Assembly: GCA_036939755.1 (NCBI GenBank)
Contig: JALLAZ010001566.1
Coordinates: 1-14,343, forward strand
DNA length: 14,343 nt
Origin: Stephanodiscus triporus
Lineage: Eukaryota > Bacillariophyta > Thalassiosirophyceae > Thalassiosirales > Thalassiosiraceae
Direction: 5' to 3'
In this document: piece after piece, positions 1-6,874 of the stretch
Position numbering within the stretch: position 1 is the first letter of the stretch
Layout of the letters: each line of letters begins with the position of its first letter
Translations under genes and position numbers: made by a program
Notes under the pieces: model-generated
Database searches by the model: none
Told to the model about the DNA's origin: nothing
Seen by the model: the letters and a program-made list of their open reading frames with translations, nothing else

Positions 1-1
1 C

Positions 2-522
2 TATCCTGATGCTGATTTTGCAGGATTGTGGAATAGGGAAAATGTACAAGACCCTAACTGTGTGCAGAGTAGGACTGGGGACGTTATCAATCTTGCCGAT
101 TGCCCTGTCCTGTGGAAAAGCCGCCTCCAAACGGACTTACGGAGATAGCTTTTTCCACAATGGAAGCAGAATATGTTGCCTTGAGTACATCTTGCAGGGA
201 TCTGTTTCCTTTAATTGATTTGACAAAAGAAATATGCTCTATTTTTGAGATGGACATGGTCATAAATGAAAAGACAAATATGCACATCCGCGTTCATGAA
301 GATAACGCTGGTGCCCTGGAACTCGGCAAGTTGGAACCTCGCCGAATGACGCCATGATCAAAACACTATGCAATAAAGTACCGCTGGTTTCGAGAGCACA
401 TTGGTCCCAGCCACATACAATTGGTCCATATTAGTTCCAACGACCAACTCGGCGACCTTTTTACACAAGGTCTTAGTGGGGTCAAGTTTGCTAGATTGCA
501 AAAGAAGCTTATGGGCTGGTAG
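2..522 (+). pseudogene. Ty1/copia retrotransposon pol, RNase H end (broken)
   Basis: This is the C-terminal RNase H domain of a Ty1/copia polyprotein, cut by the left window edge. The four acidic positions expected of the fold are visible: PDADFAG near the start, STMEAEY (about 157-177), HEDNAGAL (about 295-320) and NDQLGDLFTQGL (about 439-474). The typical ending KKLMGW and a TAG stop (520-522) follow. The frame is broken twice. Reading starts in the frame of position 2, then shifts at 134-141, where 8 bases (gacttacg) seem to be inserted between the Thr and Glu-Ile codons of the usual LQTEIALS motif. A TGA at 355-357 replaces the Arg codon of the usual MTPRSKHYA motif. The domain would degrade RNA in the cDNA hybrid during retrotransposition. 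With these lesions it is a dead copy, although identity to the family consensus still looks high, suggesting modest age. The reverse transcriptase and integrase must lie left of the window, if present. Confidence 0.93.
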
Positions 523-539
523 GCCACGGAAGCTTTTTT

Positions 540-1031
540 GAGGGGGACTATAGCGGGTAACCTTCCGCTTTTCTTACCTGCAGTCCAAGCATTTGGTCCG
601 CATACCTACCTACCTACATAGTTTTAGCTGGAAGACTGCGAATGACCTGTGTGACCTGTGAGAACCACACATCCCAAGACCTTTTCTTCCCTTCATGATT
701 TTGACAGCTTCTTTTGACACCTTCTTCCCATTCTCTCCTCTCAGAACTTTCCTGTGGACCGTCCTACAAGTCTACAATGCAAGATAAGGAGGAATTCGAG
801 GGAGCCATCCAATTCTTCCCTCTCCGCCTTGACATCTCGCGGAGAGGTTATTCATACCAAGACCTACATGCTTCTACTGAAGCAAAAGATCTCAAGCTCA
901 CATTTTATGGGCTTTTGAGGCATAGGCTGGAGGATTCCTCCATGCATATTTTTCCTTTTGTTAGCGTTAGCTAGTGATAAAGCTCATAATTCGAGATTTC
1001 ATCCAAAACCAACTTGATTTGTTAGTAGTTG
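540..1031 (+). mobile_element. copia polypurine tract and probable 3' LTR remnant
   Basis: A purine-rich tract, gaggggga (540-547), lies 18 bases after the pol stop. That is where the primer for plus-strand synthesis sits in copia elements, directly before the 3' LTR. The following tatagcggg resembles the usual TG-TTAGCGG type of LTR start, with the leading TG degraded. The LTR's right end cannot be placed without the 5' LTR copy, which is outside the window. The stretch has no gene I can support; its short open frames are not recognisable. Treat the right boundary (up to the LRR pseudogene at 1032) as a guess. Confidence 0.5.
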
Positions 1032-1250
1032 TTAGTGACCCAAACTTTGTAAGAAAGCATTACTGCTATAAGTCAAGGGCATCAGATTGTTGTCACTTCC
1101 ACTGAAGTGGGTTTTAATGATCTTGATGCACGCTACTTGGCTCTCACCGCACTCTCTATTGAGTCGCAATAGATACACGAGATCTTCAGGCAACGCATCT
1201 TCGGAATCAAAACTGAGTCTCTCAAGGGTGTGGTTGGACTGGTACTGGTA

Positions 1251-1349
1251 TGGGGGGAAAACCATCCCTGCGCACAGGAAGGCTTTAAAAAGTTTGGCGT
1301 AAATGAGGCTCCCTGTGCATTTCCCCCCCTCTCAACTAAAAAAATAACC
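1251..1349. mobile_element. Small foldback (MITE-like) insertion in the LRR pseudogene
   Basis: Compared with the intact paralogue, about 99 bases are added between the Tyr-Gln and Ser-Asn-His-Thr codons of the LRR reading frame. The insert is flanked by ctggta (1245-1250) and ctgata (1350-1355), which looks like a 6-base target-site duplication with one change. Inside, GGGGGGAAA (1252-1260) pairs with TTTCCCCCC (1320-1328). An inner arm, GCACAGGAAGGC (1272-1283), pairs approximately with the complement near 1308-1318. It has no coding capacity. The size, foldback structure and duplication suggest a tiny non-autonomous element, but no other copy is visible in the window. An unspliced intron is the main alternative; the available GT and AG positions do not restore the frame cleanly. 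Confidence 0.5.
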
Positions 1350-1395
1350 CTGATATGTGTCCATGATGCTTGAGTCATTGCACAACATTTGGGTG

Positions 1396-1431
1396 GAAGG
1401 CCGCACATCCGGTGAAGGCCGCACATCCGTT
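1396..1431. repeat. 18 bp tandem duplication
   Basis: The unit gaaggccgcacatccggt occurs twice in a row with one change at the end of the second copy. It lies within the LRR pseudogene next to a frame change and probably reflects local slippage or duplication after inactivation. Confidence 0.8.
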
Positions 1432-2255
1432 GGAGGTAAAATGAGTTAAGTAACCAACAACTATTAATTCTCTCAACTTTCTGTTGGTAGTCAACACGTC
1501 TGCAAATTAAATCATGACACAGTCTTTCATCTCATTGCCATTGCCATGCAGATCAAGCATCTCCAACGCTGAATTGGGATTGCAGAGAACCGTTGAAAAC
1601 GCCTCCCATCCAGTGTAGGTAACATCATCATGTAGGCCGTTGGAGCTAAATATCAACTCCCGTAGCATGCCATTATTGGCCAAATCATTTGTGAGAGATT
1701 CTATCAGGTCATCATTGAAGTAGTTCGCATTAAGGCTCAAACTGTGCAATGAGCAGGATGGACTTGATAGCACACGAAAGAGAGCATGACAGACTTCAAA
1801 GCTGGTGGTGGAGTAGCAATGATTAAGATTCAATGACCTGAGGGTTGCGTTGGTTGACAGAGCACTGGTGAGAGAGAGTGCCATATCTTCATTGATCTCA
1901 TTGTTGGACAGATCAAGTTTTTCTAATATGCAACTCGAGTCGTTAAGACAGCAAAGATTGCCTGCCATCCAATGTTGGTGATGGTATTGTTGCAACCAAT
2001 GTTGAGTTTTGTCAGTGTCTCGTTCCCGTCCATACCCAATGACAGAATACTAGCCCCTTCATGGTCAATTCAACATCCATAGAGAGAGAGAACCTCAAGG
2101 TTGGACGTTGGGTTCTGAAGAAAAGCTGCCAGCCCCAAGCATGCATTCCTCCCAATTCTAGCATAATCAAGAACAAGCACCCTTAAATCAACATTGATAG
2201 CCAGTGCTCTTATGATTTCATTGTGGTAGACATCTTGCTGATAAATGCGACTGAT

Positions 2256-2318
2256 AGAGAGGTCTTCATCGTCGTCAGAGAGGTCTTCATTGTCATAAGA
2301 GAGGTCTTCACTGTCGTC
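2256..2318. repeat. 21 bp x3 tandem repeat encoding an acidic motif
   Basis: Three 21-base units starting agagaggtcttca follow each other with small changes in the last six bases. On the minus strand they encode an Asp/Ser/Glu-rich heptad (DDxEDLS-like) near the N-terminus of the LRR pseudogene, before the first leucine-rich repeat. The in-frame length suggests it arose while the gene was still coding. Confidence 0.85.
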
Positions 2319-2562
2319 ATCTCCGCCCCACATCATAGCGTCAACGAAGCACTTGATTGCTGTCGAAGATTTCCGCACCGTCGGCGTTTGTGAATTCATC
2401 TTGGTTTTCCATGATAAAAAAGTATTGTCAATGCACTCTTCTCCATCATTGATGCCATACATCTTAGATCTTAGACTGTTGTTAGGGGAATCGCAACAAT
2501 GGTTGGGGCAAGGAGATGGTGAGTATATGGGAGAGTGGGAGCAGCGGGCGTGGGGGTGACTG

Positions 2563-2569
2563 TTTTATA
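2563..2569 (-). promoter_or_regulatory. Candidate TATA box of the LRR pseudogene
   Basis: The minus strand reads TATAAAA about 100 bases upstream of the first ATG (2462-2460) of the LRR pseudogene. The position fits a core promoter; there is no other support. The region 2580-2944 further upstream holds no gene I can support. Confidence 0.35.
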
Positions 2570-2944
2570 GTTCGACCGTTTTTTAATGAGCTCTTTCCGT
2601 TCTTTGCGCGAATCGTTTCGAAAATTCACCCTAAGACAAGACTTGTCAAATTCAATCACTGCCATGACTTTCGATTTATCAGTCAAAATCTGCTTGTCAA
2701 AATCTCACCTCTATCTCACTGCGCTTTAATTTGCGTTCATCACTTGTTCTACATGTATTAAATCTAGCCCCGCATTCGCCCAATCTCACCATCGCAATCA
2801 TCGTAGCGTGCGGTCTTCCTGAATCGCTGTCCTTGTATCCCTATCTTTCCGCACCCTCACTCGTGGCGATGCCATTCGGATTGCACAAATTGAAGTGTGT
2901 CCTCAGCCTCCTCGTCGACCTGAAGTCCGTTTTACTGTTGCCTG

Positions 2945-3101
2945 TTCTTCAAGCGCATTTTCGGCTGCCGATGATGTTTTGCAGCGATTTGTAAGTATCG
3001 TAGGATAAATGTCACTTAGATTAATCTAAGTGACGTAGTCGGTGCCCCAACTCAAAGTTCCCCGCAACGCATCATCGTCCGCCGAAAATGCGCTTGAAGA
3101 A
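2945..3101. repeat. Long inverted repeat enclosing a perfect 24 bp palindrome
   Basis: Arms of about 40 bases (2945-2984 and 3062-3101) are inverted copies with 5 mismatches. The outer 21 bases of each arm (2945-2965 and 3081-3101, starting TTCTTCAAGCGC) match perfectly. At the centre, 3011-3034 is a perfect palindrome whose half is GTCACTTAGATT. The whole could fold into a large hairpin or cruciform. It lies between the 5' side of the LRR pseudogene and the 3' end of AAR2. It may be a MITE-like element, an inverted duplication, or a structured AAR2 3' UTR or terminator. Confidence 0.85.
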
Positions 3102-3168
3102 CGAGTGCGCCCGGAGACGAGCGTTTTTTCTGGAGACGTTTTTTGAAGGGAAACTTTGGAATTTTAAT

Positions 3169-4228
3169 CTAAAATAATGATACCCCCCGATGGACCTCCA
3201 CCTCCTCCAAATATGCCGCGGCCTCGCGGACCAAAGACACGTCCTTCGCCTCGTCCAATATCCGCGCGCATGCCATGACCTCGTCTTCTCCCGGGGACAT
3301 GGCGGCATACAGGAGAGGATACTCGTCGCGGTGGCTCTGTCGTTGCTCCCAATCGCCGCGTGGTTTCAAAGTTTGGGACGATTGCAAGGCAGAGCGCGCG
3401 ATGGAGGCTTCTATTTGATCGTAGGGTATTATCACCGGACCATCCTCTTCGTCTTCGCTGTCGTCGTCCTCGTCGTCGTCGTCGCCATCGTCCGCTAATT
3501 TCCGATTGTCATGGCCAGCTCCATCGGGCTCGTCGTCTCCGTAATCGTCGCCGGTGGTCGACCATAATGCATCCGTCTCCATATCATCGTCGTCGTCGTC
3601 GTCGTCAACTCCTCTATCGTCCTTCGTTTGGGACAAGTCCAACCCGAACCGATCGCGAACGAGCCGCCTCAACCCACGAGAGGCGGACGTCAGACCATCG
3701 ATAACGCCGTCGTCGTCGTCGTCGTCGTCGTCGTCGACGTCCCGCTTACGCTTGCTCGCGGCCGATACGTCGACGTTGACGCGTCGTTCGCACGCGTCGC
3801 ACATCCTCCTCAGCGCCGCGATCAGGAAGTTACCCTCGCCGGAGGAATATTCGACCTCGCGGAAGAAATCCGTCTCGATGCACGACAGCTGATAGCGCAG
3901 CACGCACAGGAGCTTCCGGAAGAACCGCGAGCGTCGATGTACGATCCCGCGCGCGCCGTTGCCCGACCCCGCCATCGTCGTCGTAGTGGCCAACGAGCAC
4001 ATCGATACGGCATCCCTCCAATATTCCAACGACGCGTGACACTCGAGGTGAAGGAAGAGGAGGAACGACAGCTCCACGTCCGCGAGGAAATGATTCTCGC
4101 CCCCCGCCCCGTCGTCGTCGTCCGTCCCGCCCACGACGACGACGCCGTCGTCGTCGTCGTCCCTCCTTACGTCGTAACCGCGAAGAATATCTTCCAACAC
4201 GCATTCCCCGGGGTGGTACGCGGGAGCG

Positions 4229-4259
<31 letters not shown>

Positions 4260-4816
4260 CGACGTCGGTCTTCTCCCCCGTCCCGAACAGCAACCGCGTT
4301 CGTTCGTTTGGGGACAATCCGGAAAGGTACGCCCTCGTGCCGGAATGCCGCGCCAGCGTCCGCGCGTCGATCGTTCTGTCGATGCACGGGATCGGAGGAT
4401 ACGACGCGGACGTCCCGTCGACGACTGTGGCAGTCTTCGGCAGACGACGTCGACGACGACCGTCGTCGTATTTTTCCCCCTCCGAGGATGGCAGGAGCTT
4501 GCACCCGTGCGACAATCCGTGACGGACGCGCAGGAAGTCGGGATCGATCATGGAGGTTCGAGCGCGCCACGGTGGGGGGGGACGTGGCACGACTTCGCCT
4601 CCGCCGTCGTCGTCGTTTACGTCTTCGTCGCGACGGGGCCGCTCCCCGCCCACGAATATCTCGTAGGGCACGACGAATCGGCTAAGTTCCTTCCCCGCCC
4701 CCGATGCCGACAGGACGTTCGTCAGCGTGAGGTCGTCCACCGACTCGTTCGACATCTCCTCCGTGCGTCGATCGTACCTCCTCGCGAACGTCCACCCGCG
4801 AGCGTCGGCGGGGTAG

Positions 4817-4847
<31 letters not shown>

Positions 4848-5154
4848 GGAGGACGAAACCCACAGGGAGGGCGCGACGATCGCCGCCGTCGCCACCGCCG
4901 TCGCCGCCGCCGTCGACGGTCCCGGGCCTAACGACGAGGAGGTGGAAATCGCACGTCGAGGAGGGACCGCCGCGGGGGGGGGTCGGTATGCCGTCGATGA
5001 TGCACAGGCCGAGATCGAACGACGACATAGACGACGACGACGACGACGATGGGGTCAACCGCGTCACCCCGTCGAGGGTGATGGCGGAGCCGGGGGGGAC
5101 GTCCAGTAATACGATCCGTCCTCCTCCTCTACCGGCGTTTGCTTCGGCTATCAT
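3169..5154 (-). CDS. AAR2: AAR2 homologue, U5 snRNP assembly factor (enlarged)
   Basis: A single-exon gene of 661 residues. AAR2 binds the spliceosomal protein Prp8 during cytoplasmic maturation of U5 snRNP and is later exchanged for Brr2 (family knowledge). The N-terminal domain starts at residues 12-30 with GGRIVLLDVPPGS-type sequence, matching the family's opening strand and VPxGT-like turn. It includes FDLGLCIIDG (46-55) and LPVGFVLL (96-103). The helical C-terminal domain is clear at about 357-508: LADVELSFLLFLHLECHASL, EYWRDAV, FFRKLLCVLRYQL, ETDFFREV and GNFLIAALRRMCDAC, then RFGLDL. The usual length is about 355-385; here about 275 residues are added, mostly low complexity: Ser runs at 36-42 and 104-113, Asp runs at 301-309, 474-482, 517-524 and 557-571, and a Val run near 337-341. 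Asp is nearly always GAC. The conserved core and open frame argue for a working gene. ATG at 5154 is chosen because it lies just before the conserved first strand. Confidence 0.88.
3708..3736. repeat. (CGT)n / (ACG)n triplet tract in AAR2
   Basis: Nearly ten uninterrupted triplets encode nine Asp residues (GAC) on the minus strand (AAR2 residues 474-482). They sit just after the conserved helical domain. Confidence 0.95.
4227..4254. repeat. (CGT)n / (ACG)n triplet tract in AAR2
   Basis: A 28-base uninterrupted tract encodes nine Asp residues on the minus strand (AAR2 residues 301-309), in the linker between the two AAR2 domains. Confidence 0.95.
4817..4845. repeat. (GAC)n triplet tract in AAR2, opposite orientation
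   Basis: The same triplet as the other AAR2 tracts but inverted relative to the gene, so the minus strand reads TCG codons and encodes ten Ser residues (104-113). It lies just after the conserved PVGFVLL segment. Confidence 0.95.
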
Positions 5155-5450
5155 TTTACTTATCGTTTACTTCTGGTCGGGACTTAACTGAGTGAGTTTT
5201 TGAGTTCTTACCATAGCCTACACACAACTAAAATGTGATGGCAAATTTATTTCGGCAAGAAAGACTTCCCTCTAGAGAGGAAACCTTGAGAAAGTTGTCC
5301 GGTGCACCTAACTCTGTCAACGACCCAAGGGAAGGTGCACAGCACACATGCAAGTGCAACTCTTGTCAAAAAAAATACAACCCCCCGTACTCAATCACCC
5401 ACCAGCTCTATTTTCGGGCTTTTCCTCACCCTCCATCAGAGCCCCCCTTC
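5155..5450. other. Intergenic stretch, AAR2 upstream region
   Basis: This 296-base gap holds the AAR2 promoter side (minus strand) and the 3' side of the GIY-YIG retroelement fragment. No clear TATA box is seen. A plus-strand open frame from 5238 (MANLFRQERL..., ends 5474) contains a CKCNSC pair of cysteines but matches nothing I recognise and overlaps the GIY-YIG ORF; I do not call it a gene. Confidence 0.5.
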
Positions 5451-6428
5451 CTAGCTGGATCTTGCGAACCGTAGGAACCTTGTTTTGCAGGTACATATCC
5501 CGCGTAGTTCACTCTTCAAATTGATAATCCCTTTGTTGCCAAATTTCCGGCCGATGACCATCCGTTCTACGGCACAAAGTTTGCAGTCTTTTGTATTTGC
5601 GGATTTCAGAAGGGATATGGTATTCGACTTCCAGATGATGTCGACCTCGAGATGAGAGCGACACCAATCTGCAACTTCAGCTTTCGTGTTGAATTGTAGA
5701 TCCTTCACGTGGGAAAGAAGATGCCGAGCAAGTGCGGAGCAGTTATCTTGCCTGGGGTCGATTATTATTGGGGATGCTTGTGTTGGAGGGGGGGATTCAT
5801 CGGGGGGAGGATCAGGGAGCGATACTTGGAGGGTGGAGTCATCGTTGGCGCTGGCGCCGTCGATTGATTCCGTCAAATCGGAATTGGCGCGCGATCGAAG
5901 TCGCATCGTCAGAGTCCGAGGGGCTGTGGTTGGTGCAGCGTCGCCGATGATAACACATAATGGAGGGGAATTAATTGGGGCAGGAGGTTGTGCAGGGAGT
6001 GACGGCCATTGACTCCCGAGGGAGATCAAAGCTGTGCTCTGGTTGTCGGTGGTCTGTGTGGTGGAGAGGGAGCGTGTTGATCGGTTGGAGCGGTTAGAAG
6101 ACAATATATATTTACTATAAAGCTTCGTTACCTCACCAATATGTTCTTGGACGCGCGTTTTGACGTAACGCTGTGATTTCCCAATGTAGAAGCATTTGCA
6201 ATTACTGTTTGCTTTACACGAAATTTTGTAGACGATGCCTGCCGTACGGCAGGTGGTTTCGCCACCAGTGCTAAAAGCACATTTCCCATTGACCTTGTAT
6301 CGTGCCGGGCAGTTACATGGCCGGGGCCCGTAATCTACGTCGACTACTCCGTGGAGGAGTTTCCGATTGAGGTCGCCGAGTAATTTTTCGATGGTGGGAA
6401 TTGAATGATGTTTGTCTTGATGACTCAA
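5451..6428 (-). pseudogene. GIY-YIG C-terminal fragment of a reverse-transcriptase retroelement
   Basis: An open frame of 325 codons with no ATG at its 5' end: codon 1 is TTG, directly after a TAG (6429-6431). The start matches the region that follows reverse transcriptase in a class of algal elements carrying a GIY-YIG endonuclease (Penelope-like type): IEKLLGDLNRKLLHGV (13-28) and the Cys cluster CNC...C...C (38-60). The nuclease follows: GIVYKISC (64-71) for the GIY strand, CFYIGKSQ (79-86) for the YIG strand, KTRVQEH with the usual Arg (90-96), then ALARHLLSH (232-240), CKLCAVERM with the expected Glu (282-290) and IINLKSELRGICTCKTRFLRF (301-321). Between residues 108 and 230 lies a Ser/Thr/Pro-rich insertion that splits the domain. 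The enzyme would nick target DNA to prime reverse transcription. No RT is in the window, so this is a 5'-truncated copy, the form expected of target-primed insertion. Domestication as a stand-alone protein is possible but unsupported. Confidence 0.8.
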
Positions 6429-6431
6429 CTA

Positions 6432-6874
6432 TTTTCGACTTATTCTCCCACATTGCACTTGACCTTGTCACAACAAATATCACCCGCCCCAAAAATACTC
6501 TCGAGTGCTCCACCAGCACATTCATCGGTGTATTCAATCTCACATTGGAATAGTACGACTTGTTTTCGAGCTAGTGGAGGACGACACTCTGTTGAAATCG
6601 TTTGTAAAACAGGAAGGGAACATGATCCGCTGGGGGGAGAGACGGTACGTTTATCGGCGGGTCGTCACACTCAAGATTTGGCGGGACTGTGTATCGTACT
6701 CTTTGTTGCTCACTCTTCTTGGGGTTGGGAGTTGGGAGAGGCATGGTGGTATCTAGGTAATGTAGGTTGGGAGTTGGGACGGTACGGCCATCCCTCACTG
6801 AAACGAAAAGAGAGAGAGTAGAGAGTGAAGACGAGCGTCAGCGGGTGACGACCATACATCAAATAATAAATGCC
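6432..6874. other. Intergenic region upstream of XPG
   Basis: This is the XPG 5' region. No reverse-transcriptase motif is seen in any minus-strand frame, though two frames (about 6450-6660 and 6571-6798) stay open and Cys- or Pro-rich for short distances and might be decayed retroelement sequence. A 15-base direct repeat, ggttgggagttggga, occurs at 6723-6737 and 6765-6779. No clear TATA box was found close to the XPG start. Confidence 0.45.

Larger units (their letters stand above)
1032..2462 (-). pseudogene. LRR protein pseudogene (RNI-type repeats)
   Basis: Three minus-strand pieces form one leucine-rich-repeat protein. Piece 2462-2070 begins MYGINDGEEC, has an acidic D/S repeat and then LRRs (NLEVLSLYGC). 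Piece 1995-1507 is five or so repeats of about 26-28 residues (LEKLDLSNNEI, LRSLNLNHC, LHSLSLNANYF). Piece 1265-1032 (QSNHTLERLSF to SLGH) matches the C-terminal block of the intact LRR gene at 11278-12714. Lesions on the minus strand: TGA at 2070-2072; a one-base frameshift near 1946, after GWQAIFAVL; TAA at 1507-1509, after which LRR-like sequence continues (FADVLTTNRKLRELIVVG); a frameshift near 1385-1400, close to an 18 bp tandem duplication; and an insertion of about 99 bp at 1251-1349. Read through, the repeats continue in register, so this is decay rather than separate genes. LRR proteins of this type mediate protein-protein contacts; no partner can be inferred. Alternative: some breaks are unspliced introns, but several are point lesions without splice sites. 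Confidence 0.85.

Noticed and set aside
2821..2996. Plus-strand frame reading GDAIRIAQIEVC...VLQRF followed by a gtaagt donor-like site
   Set aside because: It looks protein-like, but it has no ATG, a stop directly upstream, no acceptor and no downstream exon that I can find before the antisense of AAR2.
3830..4570. Minus-strand 246-codon Arg-rich frame inside AAR2
   Set aside because: An alternative frame of the same triplet-rich DNA; the overlapping AAR2 frame carries the conserved domains.
3708..4845. Triplet tracts considered as a CRISPR-like or satellite array
   Set aside because: There are no spacers or constant long repeats; they are simple (GAC)n microsatellites within a coding frame.
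3628..5109. Plus-strand open frame of 493 codons rich in Val/Arg
   Set aside because: It is the antisense shadow of AAR2: the GAC/CGT triplets keep the opposite strand free of stops, and its product is low-complexity with no recognisable domain.
5235..5474. Small plus-strand ORF (79 codons) with CKCNSC
   Set aside because: No recognised family, no conserved context, and it overlaps the end of the GIY-YIG frame.
6767..6874. Upstream in-frame start for XPG (36 extra residues)
   Set aside because: XPG/FEN1 nucleases need the MGV N-terminus, because the amino end packs near the active site; the ATG at 6875 gives exactly that.
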